Shown in pieces: positions 1 through 12,464 of a stretch of DNA of 64,000 nt. Every line of letters starts with the position of its first letter. Position 1 is the first letter of the stretch. This DNA comes from Cynocephalus volans (Eukaryota; Chordata; Mammalia; Dermoptera; Cynocephalidae): positions 110,036,133 to 110,100,132 of the forward strand of contig NC_084463.1 in the NCBI RefSeq assembly GCF_027409185.1. The letters run 5' to 3'. Both the position numbers and the translations under genes were made by a program. The notes beneath the pieces were generated by a model, which made no database searches, was not told where the DNA came from, and saw only the letters and a list, made by a program, of their open reading frames with translations.

Positions 1-1094
1 TAAAGAATCATGCCTGCTAAGCTCTACAAACTTTCACTGAATAAGTAGTAATTTTCTGTTCAAAATCTTAAATAGGCATATTTATCTGCAAACATGCAAA
101 TTTAGGAACTAAACAAACCAACAAATATTTAAGTAAGGACTCTTTTATGAGGGTACTTCAAAGAATTTATGGAAAGATTTGTATTATCTTTCAATTCTAT
201 TTTTCCACAGACTTTTTGAAGTACCTTCGTACTACAAGATAGTGAGCACCTAAGCTGCAACAGAATACTGCAATAAACAAGATAGAGAAGGTTCCCTAAC
301 CTAAGGGATGTCATTTTTCTAGAAGGGGATAATAATAAACCAACAACATACTTTGAGAAAGATATAAGCTTTTTAAGGAAGTAAAGCAGGGAGTTCTGAA
401 AAAGCAAAGGGAGGAAGGAAAGTGAGATTGCATGGTTAGCAACAGAGGATACAGAATTCTTATATAGGAGGGGCTTAGGAGCAACAATCTAGTCAGGGAG
501 AAGTGTCTCAGGGGCTTTTAAGGTTCCTTTTTACCTAGAGAGCACACTTCTTTTACACACAACACACGTTACAGATCAATAAAAAGTAGCTGTTTTCTAA
601 AGGAATTTTTACTTACACTTCACATAAAATTAAGAAAACGTCAATTGTCCATATCAAAGAATTATATGTTAGGTGTGACAGGAGCGGAGGTGTTGGAGGG
701 AGGGTGCTAAAAACTACTCCTTGGCTTTGGCCACTCTGGATCAGAGAATGCCTTTCCTTGAAACATAGGCATGTAGCGTTATTGTCCCTCAAGAGCTTAA
801 AATTAAATTTTGATTAACATACAAAAAATACACATTTATATATCAATTAGCAAATGTCTGTAGATGACAGCTGTTGACTCTTCACTGTGTCTTCAGTTGT
901 ATAATACCATGAAATTTCCCATGCGATGTGCTAAGCACACCAAAGTGTCTTTAGAAATTCAGCTTGAATTTACTTAGCTTTTGAAAAGAATCAGAATATA
1001 TACGACAAAGTATTAATATCGATAAAGTGCTACAATAAGAAAAATAGACAATAGAAATAAACGTAAATGGCTATTAAACCCATGACAACTGCTC
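1..1094. other. Upstream flank of WEE1, no gene seen
   Basis: AT-rich DNA with no open frame of coding character. Apart from the 82-bp MITE at 148-229 I recognise nothing here. Confidence 0.5.
148..229. mobile_element. 82-bp TA-flanked MITE (mariner-type), copy 1
   Basis: The element starts TGAGGGTACTTCAAAG and ends CTTTTTGAAGTACCTTCG, so its ends are inverted repeats of about 15 bp. It is flanked by TA on both sides (146-147 and 230-231), the target duplication of Tc1/mariner transposons. Copies of the same design lie at 10748-10836 and 37995-38076. It is too short to encode anything, so it was moved by a transposase supplied elsewhere. The exact family name is not known to me. Confidence 0.75.
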
Positions 1095-1166
1095 GATAAT
1101 ACAAATAACAAAACCACATTAACAAACATTAAATACCCACTGGTGTCCAGAATTCACCGTGTGCTC

Positions 1167-1168
<2 letters not shown>

Positions 1169-1224
<56 letters not shown>
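1169..1224. repeat. (AC)28 microsatellite
   Basis: A pure AC dinucleotide run of 56 bp, followed 49 bp later by a second run. Pure arrays of this length are usually length-polymorphic. Confidence 0.97.
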
Positions 1225-1229
<5 letters not shown>

Positions 1230-1272
1230 GCAGCTTATAACCTTTGACCCAGCGAATGTATCCTAAAGAATC

Positions 1273-1273
<1 letters not shown>

Positions 1274-1312
<39 letters not shown>
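1274..1312. repeat. (AC)n microsatellite
   Basis: A pure AC run of 39 bp, second of a pair within the same old L1 fragment. Confidence 0.97.
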
Positions 1313-1314
<2 letters not shown>

Positions 1315-2156
1315 ATTTATCACAAGGTTATTTACAACAGAAAATTTGAAAAAAAAATTGTGTGTGCAATAAGGGACAGATAAAATCAGTTTGATGGGGT
1401 ACTAGGTAAATTTTTCCTCAAGCTGTATTTAAGTTTGCAGGGAGCCGGGCCAATCCGTTTTGCCAACACATGCCACGTGCCGGCGAGCAAATATAAACAC
1501 CATGGTGGTCGCATGGTGGGCACTTGGCTTTGTGCTAGGGCCCAATGAGGTGCTGTTTCTCTTTACTGTGGACTAGTCTAGATCCTCTGGCCTGGAGAAA
1601 GTCACCTCGCTGCGGCCACACCCGCCCCTACCAGTCACCCTGGGGCAGCTCAGGGGCTGCCCCCACAGCCGGTATCCTCGCCTCACGAACTCCTGTGTCC
1701 GTCCTGTCGCTGACTTCCGTGTCCGGCCTAAGCACATGGACTCACACAGTTCGGAAAGGTATTGAGGCCCGAGTCACCATTCCCGGCTCAGACCTTGACC
1801 CAGGAACGGGTCTGCCCACAGCACGCCCCAGTGGTCAGCCTCAGAGGGACGCGGGAAAAGAGGCCGGCTTCCAGGGGCAGCGCCCAAGGGCCATCGGTTC
1901 CCATTCTTTCCCGCTCGCTGGGACCTGAAGGCGCTCCCGGGCTGCCTACCCAGATTACGACCCTCGGTCGCTGAAGGAGCCGCCAGGAGGCCGCATCCAG
2001 GCCGGCGTTCGGTTCGGCCTTAGCTAGTCCTGCTCTCTTCGCCCCTCCCAGAAGGCCACCTCGGCTCTCCGGCGCCGAACAAGTGGCGCCGGACCGGGCG
2101 CCCGGCCTCCGTCCCTCCCTCATAGGCCGGCGGCACCGAGGCCAGCCCAGGCCAGA

Positions 2157-2237
2157 CCCCGCGGGCTACGTCGGGGGCGGAACCAGCGGGTTCGCGCCAA
2201 AATCGCGTAGCTGGTCCCTCCCCCGCGGGCTACGTCG
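2157..2237. promoter_or_regulatory. WEE1: Exact 17-bp direct repeat in the WEE1 promoter
   Basis: The 17-mer CCCCGCGGGCTACGTCG occurs at 2157-2173 and again at 2221-2237, 64 bp apart start to start. Each copy carries TACGTC, close to a CRE/ATF half site. The DNA between the copies includes an E2F-like site at 2191-2201. The duplication is seen directly; binding by any factor is inference. Confidence 0.8.
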
Positions 2238-2298
2238 CGCCCTCCTGTTTTTTCAAAACCGGGGCTGGGCGGGGATTGGTGGGTTGGGCAGTCACGTG
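2191..2298 (+). promoter_or_regulatory. WEE1: WEE1 core promoter motif cluster
   Basis: In order there are TTCGCGCCAAA (2191-2201, E2F-like), TTCAAA (2252-2257, the reverse complement of the CHR core TTTGAA), a GC box GGGCGGGG (about 2267-2274), ATTGG (2275-2279, an inverted CCAAT box) and CACGTG (2293-2298, an E-box). E2F, CHR and CCAAT elements together are the usual kit of cell-cycle promoters. The start of transcription probably lies just downstream, near 2300, but cannot be fixed from sequence alone. Confidence 0.6.
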
Positions 2299-2587
2299 GT
2301 TAACGGTCGCGGGAAGCCGCGGAGCCCGAACCTGCGCTGGACCTGCGGAGACCCTGGCTTTGGCGCCTGGGCCGCCCCCCTCTGCAGGACAGTCCGCGCC
2401 GCCGCCGCTGCCGCCGCCGCCCGCTGCCCCGAACGCCCCGGAGCTACAGCCGGCCGCTGCGCAGGCCCGCCGCCGCCCCAACCCGGCGCGCCCAGTCGCA
2501 CGTGGCGGACCCGCCCCCTGGGCCGTCCGAGTCCTGGACTCCGCGGGCCCCGGCTCTCCGGTCCTCCGCTCCGGCCCCAGCGTCGCG

Positions 2588-3154
2588 ATGAGCTTCCTGA
2601 GCCGGCAGCAGCCGCCGCCGCCCCGCCGCGCCGGGGCCGCCTGCACCTTGCGGCAGAAGCTCATCTTCTCGCCCTGCAGCGACTGTGAGGAGGAGGAGGA
2701 GGAGGAGGAAGAGGAGGGCAGTGGCCACAGCACCGGGGAGGACTCGGCTTTTCAGGAGCCCGACTCGCCGCTTCCGCCCCCAAGGAGCCCCACGGAGCCC
2801 GGGCCCGAGCGCCGCCGCTCGCCCGGCCCGGCCCCCGGCAGTCCCGGGGAGCTGGAGGAGGACATGCTGCTGCGGGGCACTTGCTCGGACGCGGACGGGG
2901 CGGGCGGCGGGGCCGAGGGCGACTCGTGGGAGGAGGAGGGTTTCGGCTCCTCGTCGCCCGTCAAGTCGCCGGCGGCCGCCTACTTCCTAGGCAGCTCTTT
3001 CTCACCAGTGCGCTGCGGCGGCCCGGGGGACGCGTCGCCCCGGGGCTGCGGGGCGGGCGGGGGCCCCTGCTCGCCGCTGCCTGACTACCCCGGCACCCCG
3101 CCGCACAAGACTTTCCGCAAGCTGCGGCTCTTCGATACGCCGCACACGCCCAAG
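2588..3154 (+). CDS. WEE1: WEE1 coding exon 1 (residues 1-189)
   Basis: Encodes the disordered N-terminus: MSFLSRQQ start, poly-Pro, ten consecutive Glu encoded mainly by GAG, the EDS site at residue 53, and a cluster of SP/TP motifs near the end. It ends in TPHTPK directly before donor GTGAGG. The reading frame stays open upstream to 2276 and downstream to 3388, which reflects GC richness. Confidence 0.95.
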
Positions 3155-6100
3155 GTGAGGGAGCGAGGGGATACGGTGGTGGCCGCGCCGAGCGGCATGG
3201 GCCCCGAGCCCGCGCCGGCTGAGCCTTTTAAAAAGGCCGCGGCTCCAGAGCCGAGCGCGCCGCTGCCCGGGTTCGGTTACATAACCGCCCGGCCGCACCC
3301 CCGCTCGCTTTCCTGCGCCGCCACCAAAAGTTGGCAGTCCCTGTTTTGGGCCCTGCCCAGAAGTTGTCCGTTAAGATTATGTAACTGAACAATGGGCCTC
3401 GTCTGGGACTTCTTCATCTTACAAAGGGGCTGGTCGGCGCCGTCCAGGTGGCTGGTGATTTGCAGCCCCGAGGTGTCAGCCCCAAGTATGGCACCGATAA
3501 CATGGTCTGCAAAGATGCTGCAGGGGTACTGGCCCGGACACCTGACACTCCCGAGCCATATGGTGCCTTTTAAACGCCGCAATCGGGCCTGTAATTTGGG
3601 CGGCGCAGGCAGAAGGAGTTCGATTAAAAACTTTTTTTTTTTTCCCTACGTTTATCGTTTCGTGTTATGGAGCAAAAGTTTTAGGTCTGGAGGGAGACTG
3701 CGCTTCGACTTGGGAGTAAAGGCTGGCCCTCCAAGCATTCATATAAAATTCAAGGTAGCATTTAAGCCTCTTTTGGGGCATGGTACTGGGCAAGAGTTTG
3801 TTTATATGCTTGGGTTTGCATTGCCCAAGTTCGCTCGGCTTTCGTGTGAGTAGGAACACCCTACTATTGATAAGGTATCTTAAACAGGTGTGCAGCACCT
3901 GTTTGTCGAATGGCCAGTGAGTGGGCAGATTACCACGTCTAAAACTTTAGTAGTCACAGCAGATTTAAATACGGACACTTGCCGAAATTGAGACAAGTAT
4001 CACATTTGTAATTACGGTTAGTATGGAAAAATGTACTTTTTAAAGTGAGTTCGTTTTTTCAACGTACGGGTAGTCATAAGCCTCTGTAGTAAGTGTGCTG
4101 TTTTTGATCGTTGCTGTTTATTAGCTGACTTGCCCTAGGCGAAAATCCCTCTGGAAGTGAGGGGAGGAGTCCAGCGGGGGTGGCTTTCAAAGCCCTATCT
4201 AGGTGGGGGAGGGGAGCTTTTATGGGGCTTTCTGACTGCTTTCTGTTTTTAGACGAGTTGAAAAGGTTTGTTTAACTTTTAGCCACTAGATTGAATTTAG
4301 CTTTAGCCAGCATTCACATTCTTTTTAGGGTTAGAGACTGATTCTACTCGGTTGTCTTTTTCCGAAAAGGTGGTTAGTATCCAGCTTTCAGACTCCTGAG
4401 TTAGCTTCTTGTTTATTTTGCTTGAAATATAACAAAGGCTTGTATGTTGATTTGACCTACACATTTAACTACGTGAAAGGCTGGTTGAATGTTAGGTTGA
4501 GAAGGCTTACTTTCTATAGGACTTGGATCCTAAAAATTTTATTTTTCCTTCCATAGAGTTTGCTTTCCAAAGCTCGAGGAATCGATTCCAGCTCTGTTAA
4601 ACTCCGGGGTGGTTCTCTATTCATGGATACAGAAAAATCAGGAAAAAGAGAATTTGACATGCGACAGACTCCTCAAGTGAATATTAATCCTTTTACTCCA
4701 GATTCTGTGTTGCTTCATTCCTCAGGACAGTGTCGTCGAAGAAAGAGAACCTATTGGAATGAGTAAGTCGTTTACTTAACAGTTTGGTTCCCCATGCGAC
4801 CCAATATTGGTTTGGTATAATTATCAAAATTTAGTCTCTACTGAATGGCATGTATGCTTGTGTGCTCTGAAATCTTTTCTTTTACAAGCACCTAATTCTC
4901 AGGAGATAGGTGGGAAGTAGTAAGCTGTGGAAAGAAGTGGTGTGAGAAAAAAAGGAATAAAAAGCCTAGATATCTTGTAGGAAATCTACTGGTGTCAAAA
5001 ATGAGGCAGGCAGAGAGTTGATTTAGAAAGGCTTTAGTTTTGATATGTGTGGTGGTGTTGGCTTCTGTTTAGTGAGTATAGCTCAGCAGGGACAATATTT
5101 TCAGCTGGGCTGAATCTTGTGATTATAAAATTAACTAAATGCTAACTTTTCTGTTTTTCTCCATCAAAATTCCACTTCACTATACACTTTATCAGATAAA
5201 GTTTTGGCTCTCAAGTTGATGTATCTGTCAGATATATTGATGGAAAAATACATAATATTTTTTTCAGTTCCTGTGGTGAAGACATGGAAGCTAGTGATTA
5301 TGAGTTTGAAGATGAGACAAGACCTGCTAAAGTAAATAACTTTTTATTTTCTTTTTTATTTCTGAAATTTGATTTCCTCTCTCTCTAACAAACTATGGTA
5401 TATACATGTTAATTAAGCTTTAAAAATTAAAACAAGGTAGAATGATTTTTAAATTTCACATGTAAAGTCTTCACCATTGCAAAAAATGATTTTAATATCT
5501 TTGTATTAAGGATGCACTTTTTATTACAGAGAATTACAATTACTGAAAGCAATATGAAGTCTCGATATACAACAGAATTTCATGAGCTAGAGAAAATTGG
5601 CTCTGGAGAATTCGGTTCTGTGTTTAAGTGTGTGAAGAGGCTGGATGGATGCATTTATGCCATTAAGCGATCAAAAAAGCCATTGGCTGGCTCTGTTGAT
5701 GAGTATGTATTAAACATTTTGTCTTTTGCTCTTTTGTCCTCTGATATTAACAAACCAGTAAGGTTTTAGGTAATCAAACACTTTAATTCTCAAACATTTA
5801 ATTCTGAAACTTTTGAGGTTATAATGATTTAATGAGGTCCTTTTCATTTTGTACCATTAGTTCTAACTGGACTTGGTAAATAATATGAATAGTCTGATTT
5901 TAGAGCCTTACGTAAATTGCTTATTTCTAGTCAGCATCCGAGAATTCACAGTAAAATGGAGGTTAGTCTTTCCCGAGTCCTAGGGCCAACAAGGTTTCTT
6001 CTCTCTGACAGTCTACTTTAATGGAAGCTTTGGAAAATCTCATACAAGTTTTAACCCCCTCTTTCTTAAGCAAGTTGTTCTTCAGCCTAACAATAGATTA

Positions 6101-9100
6101 AAAAAGTCAAGTTTATTTTATGAAGCTTCAGATAAATTAATTCAGTTTAGGCTTGAATAAAAATGACTTACTATTCTATTAATCTCCAATTTCTCCTAGG
6201 CAGAACGCTTTGAGAGAAGTATATGCTCATGCAGTGCTTGGACAGCATTCTCATGTAGTTCGATATTTCTCTGCATGGGCAGAAGATGATCATATGCTTA
6301 TACAGAATGAATATTGTAATGGTGAGAAATGAAATGGTTTTCCCGTAAACTTGTGAGCTTGAGAAAATGAACACCAAGGAAATATTTGTTATCTAAAGTC
6401 TTGCTCTATTTGTCTCTTTTTTCTCTTATAATTTCAAAGATAGAGGTCTAACATGAATTTCAAGTGCAAGTAATGATTGCCCCTTCTGAAGCATGATGTG
6501 TATACCTCAGTAGTAAAACTTGTATTTATGTACCTGTCACTCAAACTGAGTTTCTTGAGAGGACAGTGGTCTTGCCATATATATTTTGTTATCTCTAGCA
6601 CCTAGCATAGGGTGGGAAGCATATAGTAGTTAGTAAGATGCTTTGTTGAATGGATTCTGCCTGCATCTAGCCTTCCCTTTTTATTTCATTTTGCATGCTG
6701 CTAATACTGATGTTGGTTATTCATAAAAGGACAGTGACTCTCCACTGATCTAAATTGAGCTATTTCTTTAAGGCATTCTATAATCCTGCCTCATTTCTAT
6801 CTATCCAACCCAGTTTACCCTTAGAATCCACTAACACTACTCTTTCGGTTCTTTAGCTGGTCTTCTCTCCCTCCTCTCCCCTCAGAACAAAAGAAGCTTG
6901 TACAGTAGTCCTTTCTTATCAATGGTTTCACTTTGAATAGTTTCAGATACCTGCAGTACAGTATGATAAGATACTTACAGAGAAAGACCACATTCACGTA
7001 ACTTTTAGTACAGTATATTGTTATAGTTGTTCTATTATTAGTTATTGTTGTTAATCCCTTACTGTGCCTAATTTATAAATTAAACTTTATCATAGGTATG
7101 TATATAGAGGAAAAAATATGGAGTGGGGTATATCTACTGGGGGTTTGGAACATATCCCCTGTGGATAAAGGTAGACTATAGGTTTAGCTTTGGACCTCTA
7201 TATAGCTTTCAATTTCAACAAGTCCTTAAAAGGTCAACTTGTGTCCCTCCTTTTTCATCAAACCTTTACCAAAATCCCGGTCTGAATTCTGATCCTTACA
7301 GACATCTGTTATTATTACATACTCAAATCTTCATATATAATGTATTATTTCTATTTCTGTATATCTTCTGTGAATACAGAGAATTTACAATTTAGCGAAC
7401 ACTTGAGAGGAGATAGCAAAGACTTATTTTTGTTGATTCTCATTATTTCTTCCTTAAATAAACAAGACCAGCCATCTTATAACTTGTGAATAAATAAGTG
7501 ACAGGTATGGATTTGGGTTCTCCATATTTAAAAACAGTGAACAAACAGAAGTAAAAGATCTGTTTCTCAGACCTGACTCATTGTCATTTTATTAGTTCTC
7601 TACACTTGAAAGAACTTGATTGTTCAGTTTATAGCATTGCTGCTAGTTTGTTTCAGCTCTTGAAATGTTTCTGTTCATACCTTCACAATATTTATGTAGA
7701 TATCTCCCATGACCTTGTGGACTATTCTGTTTCTTAACCCTCATTTTTCAGTCATTGCATTTAACATAGAACAACTTGACCATGTCATCTCCATTCTCTT
7801 TTTGCTGGACATCATCTCTTTTTAAGTTTCTTTCTTCCTCCCTCTCTCTTACCATGTTGATATGAGTGGTTCTCTTACAGAGTATTTATTTCACTAGCAG
7901 TCTGGAAATCACAAATAATGTAGCAACTTATCTAATAACGTGGTTGTGTAATTCAGATGATTTTGAGAAAACTCTCTTGGGCCTAGGAGTTGGGGAAGAG
8001 TGCTTAGTCTTGCTACGCTCTCAGATTACAAAGACTTTGTCCTGTAATAAACTTAGATGATAAAATAATCTTTTGAAAATAATTTATTATTTTGGAGCAA
8101 TATAAAAACAGGTAAAGAATATAGATGTTTAAACAATAAATAGACCAGTGTGAAACAGGATTGCCTCTTTGTATGGTTATCTGTCCTATTTAGAAAGAAA
8201 ATAAGGCTATCTAGATACATTTGTGAGCTCTGCCTTATCTTTTGTTTAACTTTCCACCATTCCTCTCTCCACATCTTTGATTATCCTAATAGGGCTGATT
8301 TTCAGATCTTTTCCACAGTTCCACAGGGAAAGGATTCTGATATTCATTTGTACTTGTCGATTAACTGATTATCCTTTATTATGACTGAAATTTCCTTATT
8401 ATCTCAAACAGTCATTTGCATTATAAACCTTTTATCTTGGTTTGGTGATATAGATTGAAATTTCTAACCTGGATAAACAAGTATACAAAAATGTTGATGG
8501 ATAGGAGAAGAGAACCTGAAATTTCAGATGAGCGTTTTGCTCTTCTCACCTCTCTTGCACTTCTGACAATAAGATAGAAAATACTGGCCCAGCTATTATT
8601 GCTGGCCTTCTTACCAAGCTTGATCTAGGACTTAGCTTGACTTGTCTGACAGGCTTATTGGTCTCCTCCCTTCTGGAACCCTCTCCACCCCCCACCCCCC
8701 CATTCAAGATTTGTACAAGTTAAGTATGGAAAACATGCTTAAGACTGGGATATCCAGATGTGTGATTTATTTTTATTTTAAAAACACATTTGACATTTTG
8801 TTATTCAGTTTTGTTCAAATTGTAGGACCTCCTTTCCTGACTAAATACATCATTGACCTTCCTGATTTTATTATCCTGGCTCTGATTTTATTATTCCTAA
8901 GCTTTAAACAGAAGACTTTTTTTAACAGCTCCTTATTGCCTCAGATAAAGTGTAAACTTACAAAGTTTTTAAAAATATAAACAAATTAACTGATTGGCTT
9001 GACCAGTAATATAAAAGCAGTTCTCATTCATACTAAGAGTAGTATAAATCAAAACTATACTAAGATACTGGTTTTTACCTATAAAATTTATAGACTGTTG

Positions 9101-12100
9101 TCAAGAGTGTAGGGAAACAGGTATTCTCATACATTGATAATGGACGTGTATCAACAGCCTTCTCTGTGGGGTACAGTGTACATACCCTTTGAGTCAGTGA
9201 TGTTGTTTCTAGAAGATATACTAAATATGTGTGAAATGACCAATGTACAAAGTTATTCATTAGAACATAGTATTTAATAGCAAAGGTTTGGAAATAATTT
9301 TAAAATGTGTGTTGGTTAGGGGATTGGTTAATGCATTACCCTTAAATTATACAATGGAGTTCTATAGTCACACAAGAAAGAAATGGGTAGTGTTTGTATA
9401 CTGGTACAGAACGAGCTTTAAAATAATGGACATATGCTATCATCTGTTAAAAAGGAGCTGAATACATAAGAAACTGATAACATTGATTTACTCTAGGAAA
9501 GAGAACCAGGTGGGTTGCTGGGGTATATGGGTGAGAGAGAGACTTTAAATTGTATTTTGTATCCATGTGAGCATATTACCTATTGAAAGAATAAGTAAAA
9601 TTTTGATGTCACAATCAGGTTGAAGGAAGGAGGTCTTATTTTTCAATAAGAATATTTCAGAAAGAAGAAAAGGCTGATTTTTGCTATTTTTGTTAGGTGG
9701 AAGTTTAGCTGATGCGATAAGTGAAAACTACAGAAGCATGAGTTACTTTACAGAAGTAGAGTTGAAGGATCTCCTTTTGCAAGTTGGCCGGGGCTTGAGA
9801 TATATTCATTCAATGTCTTTGGTTCACATGGATATAAAACCCAGTAAGTATTAAGATCCTCTGACCTGTATTCTTTGGGGTTGTAGAGAATAAATTACTT
9901 TCTTATTGCAATATGAAAACATATATCTTATTATGTTCTTTCATTGTTAGTTTTAAAAGACCTTTAACAACTATTTACAGTATTGTTTTATGATTTTATT
10001 TTACCTCTTCCCCTTTACCCCCCCCCCGAAATTTGAAATGAAAAACTCTTTTATTAAAAGCTGGAATAAATTTGCTGCATCTTATCAGAGCCATATAGTC
10101 TCAAAGTAGGATTCTGCTGGAGAGACTAAAAACCTGTGTTTAAAGCTCTTATAGTAAGCCAGAGCATATTAAAATTTTTCCCAATTGACCCAAGTTCTTA
10201 ACAGTGGATTTGTTCAAATTAGTGTCTGTTTAAGGACCATGAATTGCATCTGGTTATATCCGTTTTTCTTTTTCAGGTTTCACCCTTCCCCTACTTTTTA
10301 AAAATGACACACAGATTTGTCTTGTAAGGTGTCTTTTCTTCTGGATTTGACTGGTTGCTTCCCTGTGTCATTTAGCTTGTTTCTTTCTCCCCTGTATTTC
10401 CTATAAATTGGGAGTTATGACTAAGGGTTGGAGGATTTGAGTTCAAACATTTTAGGCTAGATGTTTTTAGGTTGAATTTAACAAGGTTATTTTGGGGGGG
10501 GGGGGGTTCTGTTTGTCTTGTTTTGAAATCTATTGAAATATGTGTTGATTCATAGGAATTTAAGTCACTTTATATAACATATCTTAATCGTTTGAGTTAT
10601 GTGTAGAATTTATTATTTTATGTTAATTCACAAGTTTTTATTTTCAAAAGGAAAAAAATATATTTGGACTGATGGTGGTAAATGTGAAATGAATTAGTAA
10701 GGTTTGGCTATACTTACTCCTGTCGTGTACAAAGTGTCAGACAAATATGAGGGGTCTTCAAAATAAAAAAAAGTTCACGGAAAGATTCACATTATCTTTT
10801 AATTCTATTTTTCTATGAATTTTTGATGTACCTTTGTATAGTAGAACCTTATATTACAAGGTACAGAAGTTGAAAATATTAAGGGATGTGAAGTTTAAAA
10901 ATCTTCAGATTCACAAATACCACCACAAAATAAGTTGTCCTGTAAATAAAGTGAAACTGGATAGATGATTCCAGTAAATATAACACTTTTTAATTTAACA
11001 CTGTTGATAAAATTATTAAAATGAAATCAGCCACTGAAGTTTATGTTAATCGTGAGGTTAAATGAATTTGATGAAAAAGGTCGTGCGTATACAGTAGAAA
11101 ATAATGAACCACAAAACCATATTGTTGGGATGTGAATGCTGTATGGTTAGCCAAACTCATGGGCTAAGTGACTCATTCTTTTCACACTAGCCTTTTAGCA
11201 CTAAATCAAAATTTGCACTTTGGCAGCATCACAAATTACTGTTATAACCTTTTGTTTCTAAGTTAATAAAACTGCTGAAGATTAATATGCAGATGACAAG
11301 GGTTTACTGCATTGGTTTCCAAGTGTTCAGGGATCAGTGCTAGGCTAGAAAGTATATTCTTAGAAAATACAGCCCTGGTTCCCATCCCCTGAAATTCTTA
11401 TTCTCATTGGGTTTGGGATAGAACATGAGAATCTGCATTTTAAAAAGCATTCTGGATGATTCTGATGTTTGACCTTGTTTGTGAACTCTGGTTATAATAT
11501 TAACTCTTTGACAGGTAATATTTTCATATCTCGAACCTCAATCCCAAATGCTGCCACTGAAGAAGGAGATGAAGATGACTGGGTATCCAACAAAGTTATT
11601 TTTAAAATAGGTAAGAAAAAAAGATAACTAGATTGTTACTTTAAAATAAAGAGAGAGGCTGTTTTGTTTTTTAACTCTTTCTTTTTGGGGAATTGGAGAG
11701 TGTTTTTAACTCTTGACTATTTTTTTTTTCCAATACTTGCAGGTGATCTTGGGCATGTGACAAGGATCTCTAGTCCACAAGTTGAAGAAGGTGATAGTCG
11801 TTTTCTTGCCAATGAAGTTTTACAGGAGGTAATTTTTCTCCTTTAATAATATTGCTTGCTTTGTGACACTTATCAGTTGATAGAAGAATATAAATTCAGA
11901 TATATTAAAATTTTAAGTTAATAATTAGTAGAATGGAAATACAAAATAGAGAAGTCCGTGAAGGCAAAGATTTGTAATGGAGTTGTCACAAAAATATTCC
12001 CATATACTGCTGGTAGAACTTTAAAATGACATAGCCTTTTTGGAGATAAAAGTATTAGTATCTATCAACATTTAAAAATCATGTACCCCTTGACTCAGAA

Positions 12101-12418
12101 TTTTTACTCCTAGTAGTTTCACCTATAGAAAATTCAAGGGCTGGCCAGTTAGTTCAGTTGGTTAGAGAGCAGCCTCATAACACCAGGATCACGGATTTGG
12201 ATCCCCATACTGGCAAGCCGCCAAAAAAAAAAAAAAAGAAAATTTGTATAAAACACAAATTGAGAACAACGTAAATAAGGATTTACTAGTAAAAGAATGA
12301 TTAATTATGGCTCATAGTTTCAAAAAGTGTAAGAGCAAATGTTTTTTGATAACAGTTTTGAATGAATAAAATAAGTAGAACAATATAAAGTGTAACTGTA
12401 TGATCCCATTGCTCTTTC

Positions 12419-12464
<46 letters not shown>

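Larger units (their letters stand above)
1095..1345 (+). mobile_element. L1 3'-region fragment with two AC arrays
   Basis: The stretch around 1239-1275 resembles the 3' part of old mammalian L1 elements in sense orientation. The fragment is broken by two AC arrays. The call rests on a short match from memory. Confidence 0.35.
1590..3330. promoter_or_regulatory. WEE1: CpG island of WEE1 (promoter, 5' UTR, exon 1)
   Basis: Base composition changes abruptly from AT-rich flank to GC-rich DNA dense in CG dinucleotides near 1590 and returns to ordinary composition in intron 1 after about 3330. The island covers the presumed transcription start, the 5' UTR and the coding part of exon 1. No TATA box is seen near the likely start, as expected for a CpG-island promoter. 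Boundaries are by eye. Confidence 0.85.
9844..11514 (+). other. WEE1: WEE1 intron 6
   Basis: GT-AG intron of 1.67 kb. It contains a C10 run (10018-10027), a G13 run (10494-10506) and a MITE copy (10748-10836). Nothing else is recognised. Confidence 0.8.

Noticed and set aside
1129-1323. Open frame on the - strand rich in Val-Cys repeats
   Set aside because: It is the translation of two AC microsatellites and has no other content. The same holds for the frames over 12422-12462 and 28747-28785.
2230-2733. 167-codon antisense frame opposite WEE1 exon 1
   Set aside because: A shadow of the GC-rich coding exon (Ser run opposite the Glu run); no splice or promoter evidence.
3392-3853. 153-codon frame in WEE1 intron 1
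   Set aside because: No splice acceptor fits, it has no family features, and normal WEE1 splicing skips it.
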